Shown: piece by piece, positions 1-10,553 of the stretch | How positions within the stretch are numbered: the first letter of the stretch is position 1 | Layout: each line of letters opens with the position of its first letter | NCBI GenBank assembly: GCA_947476625.1 | Contig: CANJRA010000001.1 | Coordinates: 372,001 to 436,000, forward strand | Reading direction: 5' to 3' | Length of the DNA stretch: 64,000 bases | Source: Fidelibacterota bacterium | GTDB taxonomy: Bacteria > Pseudomonadota > Alphaproteobacteria > Rhodospirillales > Rhodospirillaceae | Translations under genes and position numbers: made by a program | The notes under the pieces: model-generated | Database searches by the model: none | The model's input: only the letters and a program-made list of their open reading frames with translations | Told to the model about the DNA's origin: nothing

Positions 1-1
1 G

Positions 2-991
2 ACAGACTGGTGGCAAGTCACCGGCGGTGGGAGCTACTACAGTTACACCACCAAGCAGGACAGCGGCTTCGCTACACCGCTATTAGACGGTGATACCACG
101 GCTATCAATTTGATTACCTCGTACAATGCCGTGAAAGTGGACGGCTTCCTTTACAAAGTGAATACCTCGGTCAATCTCGCGACCGACCTTCTGCTTTACG
201 CCACACTGAGCCAAGGCTATCGCTTGGGGGGCATCAACCCCGTGCCGCCGTGTCTTAATCCGTTGCCGCCGGGGCAAAATGTTTGCGCGCTGCCTAACGA
301 GCAACTCATCAAGCTGGACAAAACACTGAATAAGGAAATCGGCTTCAAGGGTTCACTGCTTGACGGACGCGTCGCATTCTCGACCGCCTTCTTCCACATC
401 AAATGGAAAGATATTCAGACAGCGGGAACGACGGTCAACGGTGCGCAGCCCATTACCGTCAACGGCGGCAAGGCAGTCAGCAAGGGGCTTGAACTTGCGG
501 GCCGGGGCGTGATTACGGAAAATTGGTCGGCGATGGCATCGTATTCTTATACCGATGCGTACTTGACCGCGAATGCGCCGGGTCTTGTTGATGGCACCGA
601 TGCCTTTGCCGGCGACCGCGTCGCCGGCTCGCCCAAACATAAGGTCAGCTTCTCGTTGGATTATACGCGGCCCTTGAGCGATGGATATGTAATCGGCGCA
701 AGTTACGGTGTGACCTATCAAAGCAATGTCTTCACCAAAGTCGGCTTGCGCAATAACGGCGAGGCCTTGCCGGGCTTCGCGCTGCACAGCGCATCGGTGA
801 AGCTGTCTAGAGATGTGTGGGAGTTGTCGCTGTATGCCGACAACGTGTTCGACAAATATGCAGTAACTAGCGTGCGTCAGGATAGGTCGTTTATCCGCAG
901 CGTAGGGCTCTTCGATCTGCGACGCTTTCATGAAGATATCAACCGGCCACGCGTGGTCGGGCTGGAGATGCGCTACAAATTCGGAGCTTAA
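2..991 (+). CDS. TonB-dependent receptor, C-terminal part (5' end outside window)
   Basis: The reading frame is open from base 2, so the gene starts before the window; about 329 residues are visible. They look like the end of a TonB-dependent outer-membrane receptor: alternating strands rich in Tyr, Phe and Gly, the motif SQGYRLGGINPV near the visible start, and an ending RPRVVGLEMRYKFGA typical of the last beta strands of the 22-strand barrel. Such receptors import large substrates across the outer membrane using TonB energy. The plug domain is not visible, so the substrate cannot be guessed. The gene converges with the sulfotransferase-like gene and overlaps its 3' end by 4 bases. TonB receptors next to TPR-sulfotransferase genes are a known arrangement in some alphaproteobacteria, so the two may have been a functional pair. 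Confidence 0.9.
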   Translation, partial: TDWWQVTGGGSYYSYTTKQDSGFATPLLDGDTTAINLITSYNAVKVDGFLYKVNTSVNLATDLLLYATLSQGYRLGGINPVPPCLNPLPPGQNVCALPNEQLIKLDKTLNKEIGFKGSLLDGRVAFSTAFFHIKWKDIQTAGTTVNGAQPITVNGGKAVSKGLELAGRGVITENWSAMASYSYTDAYLTANAPGLVDGTDAFAGDRVAGSPKHKVSFSLDYTRPLSDGYVIGASYGVTYQSNVFTKVGLRNNGEALPGFALHSASVKLSRDVWELSLYADNVFDKYAVTSVRQDRSFIRSVGLFDLRRFHEDINRPRVVGLEMRYKFGA

Positions 992-2511
992 GGCTCTTCC
1001 GCGACAGCGACGCCGTTGTCGCGGAAAAAATCTTTCAGTGGTGCGAGGTGGATTGCGTAACGCCGCCAGCGGCCCATGGCGCCCTTGTAGACCGGCTGAC
1101 GCACCTGCGCAGCGCTGGGTGTCGCCACGGCTGTGTCATTTTCGTGAAAGCGCAGGCAGGCATCTGACCACGGCAGGTCTAGGTACGCCATCATTTGCCG
1201 CGCCTGGCCTTCGAGGTCGACGACAATGTCTTCATATTGCACTTCAAGAACGCGGCCGGGATATATCTGTGCCCAGTGCTTCATCAAGGCATCGAACTGC
1301 AGGTAATAAGCGGCAGTGTCCAAGAGATCGTAAGAGTAGTTGTAATACGAAAAGCCTGTCGCAAAGAGATGTTTGAAGTTGCTCCAACAGGTGTCCATGG
1401 GATTGCGGCGCAGACACACAATCTTGGCGTTGGGCAGAGCTTCGGCGATGAAGCCGACATAAAGGAAGTTGAGCGGCATTTTATCGACAAAGCGCAGTGC
1501 GTCTGCGCGGTGCGCTTTAGATTCGTCGATATAGAGTTTGCCGAGCAAGGCGGGATCGATGACCCGGCTGGCGGCGATGGTGTCGGCGTCCAGCACGACG
1601 CGCGAGGGCGTACCTGTTAGCCGCTTCACAAGCAGCGGTAAGGTTTGAAGCTCGCCCGCAGATACCACATCCGGATGCGACGAAATAATGCGATCGACGA
1701 GCGTCGTGCCGGTACGCGGCATGCCGACGATAAAGATCGGCGCGGCGCTGTCGTGGTCGGATGCGGCGGGCGCTGTCTGAAAACGCGCGCGCACGGCTTG
1801 GAAAAGACTCTCATCGCTTGCGATGCTGTAACCTAGGGCGCGTTTTCGCGCGTCGCCCGCGGTCTTGAGATGTGTGAAAGCGGCGTCATAGTCGCCTATA
1901 TCCTCTAGTTCCTTTGCCAAGGCGTAGTGGATATGCAGGTGGCTATTGGCTGGTGCCGTCGCTAACACGTCGCGAAGCCGGGCGATGTGATTGCGCGCAG
2001 GTGTTTGTGGGCGAAGTGCTGCGAGCGCGGCGTGGGCTTTCACGAAGTGCGGCGTCGCGTTTATCAGATGCTCGTAGTGCTGTTCGGCCTCATCGAAACG
2101 CCCCAAGAAACCGAGCGATGTGGCCAGGTTGAATCGCGCTGTCGCATTGGCGGGCTGCCGGGTGATGGCCCGTTCAAAAAATCCGATGGCGGTCTCGTGA
2201 CGCCCAACGTGGCTGTAGATGCAGCCGATGGTATCCAGCGTGAGGGCGTCGGCTGGTTTGAGTGCGTCGGCGCGTTCGGCGGCAATCAGCGCTTCATCGG
2301 CGCGCTTGAGTTTGGAGAGAAGCCGCCCGAGGTGTGCGACATATTCCGCGCGCGTATCCAACGCGACGGCGGTCTCGACGTGAGCCACGGCGCTGGCGGT
2401 CGCGCCGCCCGCATCTTCGGCCATGCCCAGCAGGAAATGACTGTCGGCATGGCGGGGATCGCGCGCGATTAATTGATGGAAAATGCGCGCGGCGTCGGCG
2501 TGGCGGCCGCT
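988..2511 (-). pseudogene. TPR-sulfotransferase, 5'-truncated
   Basis: The longest ATG-initiated product is 478 residues from 2424. Clear TPR coding continues upstream to about 2511 (GRHADAARIFHQLI) and then runs into a TAG at 2512-2514, exactly where foreign sequence begins. The N-terminal TPR units and the native start are therefore missing. The first 190 residues are TPR repeats. A sulfotransferase domain follows, with the PAPS-binding loop FIVGMPRTGTTL near residue 235 and the second PAPS motif LRRNPMDTCWSNF further on. Family proteins transfer sulfate from PAPS to peptides or small molecules. A shortened protein could still be made from 2424, because the catalytic domain is intact. Confidence 0.8.
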
Positions 2512-3099
2512 CTAAAAACCACCGAAAGACCTGTTCCTGAAACGCTGCCCGCCCTTATAAAGTTAGCCCGAAGCGTCGTAAAACAGCATGAGTCTGACTA
2601 CCGCGAAAACCGCGATAAGTACGACAGCGGAGAGCGGGTAAAGTCAGAGCTTACTTACGCCGCCGAACGTATTATTTTTGGTCTGGCCGGTCTAAAAGAA
2701 ACCCCGTCAAGCGGCGCTCAAAGAGAGTGGATAAGATCTGTTGTTGCTCAAGCCCGGCAAAAGCTGAAGGCAGACGGGGTAACCATAACGCCTGCCGACT
2801 TACAAGCCGTTTGGTGGAATCCGGAAAAAGAGCTGTATAGCAAACTTGGTGGACGAGATAGCGAGGGTATAAATGTCGATTACGCCATTGAACTCAAAAA
2901 ACTCTATGACAGACGGCGGGCCGAAGGACAACTGGGCTCCGTGGCTGACGGACCCCGACCCGGATCAACCGGAGATGTCGGACGCCCAGGCCGACGCGGC
3001 GGCGAAGAACGTGAAAGCTCTGATGGAAAAACTCGCGCGCGAAAGAAAGTAGTCGAGAGCATACCGTACAACGCGGTTCAGACTACGCGGTTCGTCTGA
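2512..3099 (+). pseudogene. Phage-like protein fragment (polyvalent-protein domain)
   Basis: The frame is open from the junction at about 2512 to TGA at 3097-3099. The apparent start at 2473 lies in antisense of the TPR gene, so the true 5' end is lost. About 140 residues look like a real helical domain, ending with the stretch TPADLQAVWWNPEKELYSKL, which I associate with domains of large polyvalent phage and plasmid proteins. After about 2940 the frame becomes Gly/Arg-rich and probably is not selected, since a second gene in another frame overlaps it. Function is unknown. Confidence 0.5.
2873..3052 (+). CDS. Small 59-residue protein overlapping the phage-like fragment
   Basis: This is an ATG-started frame of 59 codons ending in TAG, in a different frame from the overlapping fragment. 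It has a good ribosome binding site (GCGAGGG, 5 bases before the ATG). The product starts MSITPLNSKNSMTDGG, has an acidic proline-containing middle (WLTDPDPDQPEMSD) and a charged C-terminal helix. It looks more protein-like than the overlapping frame does after 2930. Overlapping starts of this kind are common in phage operons. No family was recognised; a small phage structural or accessory protein is possible. Confidence 0.4.
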   Translation: MSITPLNSKNSMTDGGPKDNWAPWLTDPDPDQPEMSDAQADAAAKNVKALMEKLARERK

Positions 3100-3576
3100 A
3101 CAAACTAGAAGACGAAACAGACCCTGTAGCGCTGAAGGACGGCGTCGTGGCGCTCGCGCGTGATCTTAGGGTGCAGGCTGCTAACAGACCTGTTCGCGAA
3201 CGGACACGAGGCTACAACTGGATACAGGAGCGGTCTTCTGCGGGCTGTGCGATTGGGTGAGATGGACCGCGAGCAGGTCCGGCTGGGTATGTGGTTGTTG
3301 AACAACAACCCTAATCTTGCAAACGATCTGGGCGTATCCCTTAGAGCCGCAAGGTCTAACGACAATTCGGGCAGCTATAATCCGATGTCGCGCATTATGA
3401 CCCTTTTCAAAGAGCGCGGCCAAGAAACACTAATCGCGCACGAGATTCTGCATCACGCGGAACGCATGATGCCAGAGGACATACAGGCTGGCATTCGCGC
3501 GGAATGGGTGATGGCGTCAGGCCAATGCTCAAGCGTATCGGCGCTTACGTTATTGTTAACTCGCCGAAGGGATTGA
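3060..3576 (+). pseudogene. Phage-like metallopeptidase-domain fragment, frameshifted and truncated
   Basis: The longest frame starts at GTG 3160 and contains HEILHH (around 3440-3457), an HExxH zinc-binding motif, followed by AERMMPEDIQAGIRAEW. The best homologous-looking stretch begins at GLLRAVRLGEMDREQ. Just upstream, a protein-like sequence (DYAVRLNKLEDETDPVALKD) continues in another frame from about 3060 to 3230, which suggests a frameshift near 3230. Protein-like sequence ends at about 3505, where a different gene fragment begins; the remaining codons to 3576 are out-of-frame antisense or junction sequence. HExxH domains of this sort occur inside polyvalent proteins injected or packaged by phages. 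Probably inactive. Confidence 0.5.
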
Positions 3577-3761
3577 TCAGGCCAGAGGGAGAGTGGGACA
3601 AAGCGTTCGTCATGCGTTATCCGACGCGTCAGGTATTCATTGATATGCTTTCATCTTCAGAATATCGGACACATGCGCGCCATCGCACTGCTGCTGTGGC
3701 GGATAGCCGTGGTGTTCCAATGGATCTTGTCGAAGAATCTTTCGACTGGTCTGCCTTGTAA
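3504..3761 (+). pseudogene. DUF1330-like protein, C-terminal fragment
   Basis: The 85-residue frame contains GEWDKAFVMRYPTRQVFIDM and HRTAAVADSRGVP. These match the end of the DUF1330-like ferredoxin-fold proteins, which are usually 95-150 residues with a core of the type WD.x.RYPS..xFL.MV..xEY. The N-terminal half is absent, because the frame begins at the phage-fragment junction. The ATG at 3504 has no ribosome binding site, so expression is doubtful. Together with the truncated sulfotransferase gene it shows that the insertion also removed host DNA. Confidence 0.6.
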
Positions 3762-3847
3762 CCTGTTTGTCTTCGGTCTACCCCCGTCCATGCCTAGGCC
3801 CAGCTCCCCGATACGGGACCTGTTGAATTCTCAGGGTTTCGAGAAAT

Positions 3848-3921
3848 TGGCTGGGGGACTAGGATTCGAACCTAGACTAGCGGAGTCAGAGTCCGCGGTC
3901 CTACCGTTAGACGATCCCCCA
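3848..3921 (-). tRNA. tRNA-Gln (anticodon CUG)
   Basis: On the minus strand the sequence folds into a cloverleaf of 74 nt. The acceptor stem TGGGGGA pairs with TCCCCCA, followed by discriminator G and an encoded CCA (3848-3850). The anticodon stem GCGGA/TCCGC encloses the loop CTCTGAC, giving anticodon CTG for the Gln codon CAG. The T arm reads CTAGGTTCGAATCCTAG. It stands alone. Its 3' end points toward the phage-like fragment, and tRNA 3' ends are common integration sites. Confidence 0.97.
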
Positions 3922-4157
3922 GCAGAGGGATGCGCTGTACTCTATATATAAGAGACAGCCCATATGGTGGAAGGGCGGGATACTTGGCCGAAAGTTCCGC
4001 CGGATTCAAGGATTTTCACATATATCTTTGTCGTGCGGGCCTTTTCCCAGGCGGGGGAAGCCGATAGGATGTCTCCATAGTGTATTAACCGGATATACTG
4101 AAACCGAGACAGCCCGGCGCGGATCGCGCTGCTGTCAGCGGCGGAAGGCTCTTAGAT

Positions 4158-5276
4158 ATGACCAGCCACCAATTTGGGACTGCGGCCGGGGGCACCGGTG
4201 CAGCGGGCCCGGTTTTCGCGGCCATCGATCTTGGCACTAATAACTGCCGCATGTTGGTAGCCCGGCCGATGGTTGGGGAAACTCCCCGAGACCCGGCGCA
4301 CACCGATCCGACGCGCCCCGACCCAACGCGTACCGAGTTCCGGGTCATCGATTCCTTTTCACGGATTACACGCTTAGGCGAGGGGGTCAGCGGCACCGGC
4401 CGGTTGTCGGTCGACGCCATGGATCGCACCATCGACGCCCTCAAATGCTGCGCCGATAAAATGGGCCGGCGGCGCGTGAGCGCGTCACGGCAAGTGGCGA
4501 CGGAAGCGTGCCGCCGCGCTGTCAACTGCGCGGAGTTTCTCGATCGCGTCACGCATGAAACCGGTCTTTCGCTCGAGATCATCTCCGCCCACGAAGAAGC
4601 GACCTTGGCGCTCAAAGGCTGCGCGGCGTTGCTGGATTTTACCATGCCCTATGCGCTGATCTTCGATATTGGCGGGGGTTCAACCGAAGTGCTGTTTGTG
4701 CACATCGGCGAAGATGCGACGCTGGCGGTTCAGGGCTGCATCTCGCTGCCGATGGGTGTTGTCACCGTGGCCGAAGATTGCGGCGGCGGCGATCTCTGCG
4801 GGCGTACGTATCAAGCGGTATGCGAGCGTGTGCAGAAACTGCTCGAAGGTTTCGAAGTCGCGCATGGCATCCGCGATAAAATTGCCGCCGGCATTGTGCA
4901 GATGATCGGCACGTCCGGCACCGTCACTACGCTGGGCGGGTTGCATCTTGGGCTTGAGCGCTACGACCGCGCCATGGTCGATGGCTTAACGCTCGATTTC
5001 CAAGCGCTGCACGTCATTAGTCAGGGCTTGTGCGGCAAAAGCCTGCAGCAGCGCGCGTCTGAGCCTTGCATCGGCTGGCAGCGTGCCGATCTGATGCTGG
5101 CGGGCTGCGCGATTCTTGAAGCCATCTGCCATCTATGGCCCGTCGGCCAGCTTAAGGTCGCCGACCGCGGTTTGCGCGAGGGCCTGTTGATGGACCTCAT
5201 CCATCCCACGACGTTGCGTGTCGAGCCCGGACGTATGCATCCGACGCCGGCCGTCGCGCCGCTTTCTCTGTCCTGA
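4158..5276 (+). CDS. Ppx/GppA-family exopolyphosphatase / pppGpp phosphohydrolase
   Basis: This is an ASKHA-fold phosphatase of 372 residues. AAIDLGTNNCRMLVARP near residue 28 is phosphate loop 1, FDIGGGSTEVLFV near 170 is phosphate loop 2, and GTSGTVTTLGGLHLGL is the third family motif. Family members shorten polyphosphate or hydrolyse pppGpp. At this length it lacks the C-terminal HD domain of E. coli Ppx and matches the short alphaproteobacterial type placed before rlmE. A GGAAGG sits 9 bases before the ATG. The rlmE gene starts 12 bases downstream, so the two are probably co-transcribed. Which of the two substrates is used cannot be told. Confidence 0.9.
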   Translation: MTSHQFGTAAGGTGAAGPVFAAIDLGTNNCRMLVARPMVGETPRDPAHTDPTRPDPTRTEFRVIDSFSRITRLGEGVSGTGRLSVDAMDRTIDALKCCADKMGRRRVSASRQVATEACRRAVNCAEFLDRVTHETGLSLEIISAHEEATLALKGCAALLDFTMPYALIFDIGGGSTEVLFVHIGEDATLAVQGCISLPMGVVTVAEDCGGGDLCGRTYQAVCERVQKLLEGFEVAHGIRDKIAAGIVQMIGTSGTVTTLGGLHLGLERYDRAMVDGLTLDFQALHVISQGLCGKSLQQRASEPCIGWQRADLMLAGCAILEAICHLWPVGQLKVADRGLREGLLMDLIHPTTLRVEPGRMHPTPAVAPLSLS

Positions 5277-5288
5277 GTTTGTATCATC

Positions 5289-6053
5289 ATGTCCCAAGGT
5301 AAAGTTGGCGGCGGCAAAGGCGGCCGCAAAGGTACCGGTGGTGCAAAAGGTGGTGCCGCAAAAAGCCCCGGCGCTTCAGCGCCCGGCGGCGGACGCGGTC
5401 TGCACGTGCGCGTCAAAACCATGCGCGGCCGTCCGATTGGCTCGCAGCGTTGGCTACAGCGTCAGTTGAACGATCCCTATGTCCTGCGGGCGAAGGCCGA
5501 AGGGTATCGCAGCCGCGCGGCCTTCAAGCTGATCGAGCTCGACGACCGGTTTCATTTTCTCAGCAAGGGAAAGAAGGTTGTCGATCTGGGAGCTGCGCCC
5601 GGCGGCTGGACACAAATCGCGGTGGAGCGCGTCAAAGCCGGAAAATCCGGCGGCGGTGCAGTCGTCGGCATCGACATTCTCGAGTGGCTGCCGATCACCA
5701 ACGCCACCTGCATGACGCTCGATTTCATGGACCCGAAAGCCCCCGATGCGCTGAAGGCAGCGCTTGGCGGCAAGGCCGACGTCGTGCTCAGCGATATGGC
5801 CGCGCCCACCACCGGCCACGGTCCTACCGACCACATCCGCATCATGGCATTGGCCGAAACCGCCTGGATGTTCGCGGAGGAAGTGCTGGCGCCCGGCGGT
5901 GCTTTTATCTGCAAGGTCTTTCAGGGCGGCACCGAAGCGACCCTCCTGAAGCAGCTCAAAACCCGCTGCGGCTCTGTGCGCCACGCCAAACCGCCCGCCA
6001 GCCGCAAGGAGTCGGCGGAGGTCTACGTAATCGGGCTTGATTTTAAAGGCTGA
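5289..6053 (+). CDS. rlmE: 23S rRNA (uridine-2552 2'-O)-methyltransferase RlmE (FtsJ/RrmJ)
   Basis: Of 254 residues, the first 45 are a Gly/Lys-rich basic extension and the rest is a Rossmann methyltransferase. The SAM motif is VVDLGAAPGGWTQ near residue 98. The sequence VLSDMAAPTTGHGPTDH carries the catalytic Asp of the K-D-K-E tetrad, and CKVFQGG carries a catalytic Lys. It 2'-O-methylates U2552 in the A loop of 23S rRNA, a late step in 50S assembly. The basic extension is common in alphaproteobacterial RlmE and probably binds RNA. It follows the ppx gene closely and precedes guaB. Confidence 0.93.
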   Translation: MSQGKVGGGKGGRKGTGGAKGGAAKSPGASAPGGGRGLHVRVKTMRGRPIGSQRWLQRQLNDPYVLRAKAEGYRSRAAFKLIELDDRFHFLSKGKKVVDLGAAPGGWTQIAVERVKAGKSGGGAVVGIDILEWLPITNATCMTLDFMDPKAPDALKAALGGKADVVLSDMAAPTTGHGPTDHIRIMALAETAWMFAEEVLAPGGAFICKVFQGGTEATLLKQLKTRCGSVRHAKPPASRKESAEVYVIGLDFKG

Positions 6054-6100
6054 ATCGCGCTTTCCGGCGGCCTTGCTACCCCCCATAAATCATGTCATAA

Positions 6101-7621
<1,521 letters not shown>

Positions 7622-7680
7622 TCATTTGCCCATTTTTCCGGGCGTAACCACCTCCATGAACGCGTGGGATAATTTTTGAA

Positions 7681-8970
7681 ATGACTCCCGCAGCCCGCAT
7701 TCAAGCCGCTATCGAATTGCTGGACGAAGTCCTGGCCACAGACCGCGCCGCCGACGGTGTGGTCTCGGCCTATTTCCGCCCACGCCGTTACATCGGCGCG
7801 GGCGACCGCCGCACGATTTCGGACACGGTGTGGCGCGTGCTGCGCCACCGTGCGCGTTTGGCCTGGGCGCTGGGCACGGATCACCCCTCGGGGACATTGT
7901 TTGTCGCCGGCAATCTGGTGCGCGGCGAAGGCAAATCGATCGATGCCGTGGCGGGCTTGTTCTCCGGCGCGAAGAACGGACCTTCTCCGCTGGCCCCCAA
8001 TGAGAAACGCATGGTCGAGCGCGTTGGCACACGCGACCCTTCCACCATGCCGCGCGAAGTGAAGCTGGAGTGCCCTTGGTGGCTTCTGCCGAAATTCGAC
8101 GAAGCGTTTGGGTCTGAGGCCGACAAAGAACTCGCCGCGCTGGACAGCGAAGCCGCGCTCGATTTGCGCGTCAACGTCCTGAAGGCGACGCGCGAACAGG
8201 TTGTCGCCAATCTCACCGCTGAAGACCTTGTCGCGACGCCCACGCCGCTCTCGCCGCTCGGCGTACGCTTGCCCGCACGCATCAGTCTCGGCGACCACGC
8301 CGGTTTCCGCGACGGTTTGTTTGAAGTGCAGGACGAAGCCTCACAGATTTGCGCGCAGCTGGTGGATGCCAAACCCGGCTTTAACGTCATGGATTTGTGC
8401 GCGGGCGCGGGCGGCAAGACGCTCGCCATCGCCGCCGCCATGCAAAACAAAGGCCGCTTGATTGCCTGCGATGTTTCCGTTGGGCGTCTTGAACGCTCGA
8501 AGCTGCGTCTCCGCCGCGCCGGTGTGCACAACGCCACGCTGCGGCTGCTCGAAGACAAAGACAAATGGATCAAGCGCCAGGCCGGCACCTTCGACCGCGT
8601 GTTGGTCGACGCGCCCTGTTCCGGCACAGGTGCCTGGCGTCGTAATCCCGACGCGCGCTGGCATTTGAAGCCGGAGAACCTCGATAACCTGCGCGCCACC
8701 CAAGACAGCGTGCTCGATCAAGGCGCGCCGTTGGTTAAGCTGGGTGGTCGCCTGATCTATGCCACTTGTTCGCTGTTGCCCGAGGAAAACCGCCAGCGTG
8801 TCGAGGCATTTTTGGAACGCCATACCGGCTTCCGCGCCATCCCGATTTCCGAAGTCTGGTCCACGGTTCTTCCTGGTGCCAGCCCGACCAGCGATACCTT
8901 CCTCACCCTCACGCCCGCGCGCCACGGCACCGATGGATTTTTCGTCGCGGTTCTCGAACGCGTTTCGTAA
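7681..8970 (+). CDS. RsmB-like (NOL1/NOP2/Sun) RNA 5-methylcytosine methyltransferase
   Basis: This protein has 429 residues. A NusB-like helical N-terminus (about 1-130) leads into a SAM-dependent domain with MDLCAGAGGKTLAIAAAM near residue 238. The two catalytic cysteines of the m5C family are in VDAPCSGTGAWRRNPDARW and in YATCSLLPEEN. It probably methylates a cytosine of 16S rRNA (C967 in E. coli for RsmB), but other members of the family act on tRNA, so the exact target is inferred. It lies between guaB and guaA, 25 bases before guaA. Confidence 0.88.
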   Translation: MTPAARIQAAIELLDEVLATDRAADGVVSAYFRPRRYIGAGDRRTISDTVWRVLRHRARLAWALGTDHPSGTLFVAGNLVRGEGKSIDAVAGLFSGAKNGPSPLAPNEKRMVERVGTRDPSTMPREVKLECPWWLLPKFDEAFGSEADKELAALDSEAALDLRVNVLKATREQVVANLTAEDLVATPTPLSPLGVRLPARISLGDHAGFRDGLFEVQDEASQICAQLVDAKPGFNVMDLCAGAGGKTLAIAAAMQNKGRLIACDVSVGRLERSKLRLRRAGVHNATLRLLEDKDKWIKRQAGTFDRVLVDAPCSGTGAWRRNPDARWHLKPENLDNLRATQDSVLDQGAPLVKLGGRLIYATCSLLPEENRQRVEAFLERHTGFRAIPISEVWSTVLPGASPTSDTFLTLTPARHGTDGFFVAVLERVS

Positions 8971-8995
8971 AAGTGCTTTCTTAAAAGAGTAGCTT

Positions 8996-10549
8996 ATGAC
9001 CGACCGTATTCTGATTATCGATTTTGGCTCTCAGGTAACCCAGCTCATCGCCCGGCGTGTGCGCGAAAGCGGCGTCTACTCCGAAGTTCACCCCTTCAAC
9101 AAGGTGACCGAAGACTCGCTGAAAGCCTACGCGCCCATCGGCATCATTCTCTCCGGCGGCCCGGCCTCGGTCACGGGCATCGGCACGCCGCGCGCACCCG
9201 AAGCCGTGTTCAAACTGGGCGTGCCAGTGCTCGGCATCTGCTACGGCCAGCAGACCATGGTTGCGCAGTTAGGCGGCAAGGTCGAAGGCTCCGAGCACCG
9301 CGAATTCGGCCGCGCTTTTGTCGACGTCACCGACGCTTGCAAATTGTTCGACGGCCTGTGGCCCAAAGGCGACCGCGACCAAGTATGGATGAGCCACGGC
9401 GACCGCGTTGTCTCGCTGCCCACAGGTTTCAAAGTCGTCGCCATCAGCGAAGGCGCGCCCTTCGCCGCCATCGCCGACGATGCGCGTCGTTTCTACGGCG
9501 TGCAGTTCCACCCCGAAGTCGTGCACACGCCCAAGGGCGCAGCGCTCCTCAATAACTTCACGCACAAGATTTGCGGCGCCAAAGGCGATTGGACCATGGC
9601 CGCCTTCCGCGCTCAGGCCATCGCCGCTGTTAAAAAGCAGGTCGGCAGCGGCCGCGTCATTTGCGGACTGTCCGGCGGTGTTGATTCCTCAGTCGTCGCC
9701 GCGTTGCTCCATGAAGCCATCGGCGATCAACTCACCTGCGTGCTGGTCGATCACGGCCTGATGCGCATGGGCGAAACTGAGCAGGTCGTGAAAGTCTTCC
9801 GCGACCAGTTCAATGTCCGCCTTGTTGCGCGCGATGCCTCCGAGATGTTCCTCAGCAAACTTGCCGGCGAAACCGACCCCGAGAAAAAGCGCAAAACCAT
9901 TGGTGCCACCTTCATCGATGTCTTCGAAGAAGAAGCCAAAAAAGTCGGCGGCTCCGATTTCCTCGCGCAAGGCACGCTCTACCCCGATGTCATCGAGTCC
10001 GTGTCGTTCGCGGGCGGCCCCAGCGTTACCATCAAGTCGCACCACAATGTCGGCGGCTTGCCCGCGCGCATGAACATGAAGCTGGTCGAACCCTTGCGCG
10101 AACTGTTCAAAGACGAAGTCCGCGCGCTGGGGCGCGAACTGGGCTTGCCCGCCGAAATGGTCGGCCGCCATCCGTTCCCCGGTCCCGGTCTCGCGATCCG
10201 TATTCCCGGCCAGGAAATCACCCGCGAACGTCTCGACATCCTGCGCAAGACCGACGCAATCTACCTCGAAGAAATCTGCAACGCCGGCCTGTACGACGCC
10301 ATCTGGCAGGCCTTCGCGGTTCTCCTGCCCGTGCGCACCGTCGGCGTCATGGGCGACGCGCGCTCCTACGACTACGCTGTGGCTTTGCGCGCTGTCACCT
10401 CCACCGACGGCATGACCGCCGACTTCTACCCCTACGACATGGCTTTCCTGGGCCGCGTCGCCAACCGCATCATCAACGAGGTCAAAGGCGTCAACCGCGT
10501 GACCTACGATGTGACCAGCAAGCCGCCGGGGACGATTGAGTGGGAGTGA
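8996..10549 (+). CDS. guaA: GMP synthase (glutamine-hydrolysing)
   Basis: GuaA aminates XMP to GMP using glutamine and ATP. Its 517 residues divide into a class I amidotransferase domain (nucleophile Cys82 in GICYGQQTM, His/Glu pair in QFHPEVVHT), an ATP-pyrophosphatase domain with the P-loop [15 protein letters not shown] near residue 225, and a C-terminal dimerisation domain ending [11 protein letters not shown]. The sequence is complete and well conserved. The last 65 bases recur, diverged, after the ABC-F gene about 2.1 kb downstream, so its 3' end appears to be an old recombination site. Confidence 0.97.
   Translation: MTDRILIIDFGSQVTQLIARRVRESGVYSEVHPFNKVTEDSLKAYAPIGIILSGGPASVTGIGTPRAPEAVFKLGVPVLGICYGQQTMVAQLGGKVEGSEHREFGRAFVDVTDACKLFDGLWPKGDRDQVWMSHGDRVVSLPTGFKVVAISEGAPFAAIADDARRFYGVQFHPEVVHTPKGAALLNNFTHKICGAKGDWTMAAFRAQAIAAVKKQVGSGRVICGLSGGVDSSVVAALLHEAIGDQLTCVLVDHGLMRMGETEQVVKVFRDQFNVRLVARDASEMFLSKLAGETDPEKKRKTIGATFIDVFEEEAKKVGGSDFLAQGTLYPDVIESVSFAGGPSVTIKSHHNVGGLPARMNMKLVEPLRELFKDEVRALGRELGLPAEMVGRHPFPGPGLAIRIPGQEITRERLDILRKTDAIYLEEICNAGLYDAIWQAFAVLLPVRTVGVMGDARSYDYAVALRAVTSTDGMTADFYPYDMAFLGRVANRIINEVKGVNRVTYDVTSKPPGTIEWE
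10485..10549 (+). repeat. Direct repeat copy 1: 3' end of guaA
   Basis: By manual alignment, 56 of 65 bases match 12598-12662 without gaps. The first 31 bases differ at a single position. This copy is part of the functional guaA and includes its TGA stop. The paired copies enclose the DUF2322-like and ABC-F genes. Confidence 0.85.
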
Positions 10550-10553
10550 GGCC

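Larger units (their letters stand above)
2512..3507. mobile_element. Phage/plasmid-like DNA fragment (about 1 kb) replacing two gene starts
   Basis: Both ends are sharp. At about 2511 the TPR-sulfotransferase coding stops, and at about 3507 a DUF1330-like gene begins in mid-protein. Between them the plus strand carries pieces of proteins of the type found in large polyvalent phage or plasmid proteins, plus a small overlapping gene. Its codon use (AGA, CTA, ATA, GTA, many A/T third positions) differs from the GC-rich neighbours. No integrase, transposase or terminal repeat was seen inside it, so it is a remnant and not a working element. Confidence 0.65.

Noticed and set aside
2500-2516. GCGGCCGCTCTA at the junction, similar to a cloning-vector polylinker
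   Set aside because: The GCGGCCGC is explained by natural TPR coding (GRHADAA) and no further vector sequence follows; 12 bases can match by chance.
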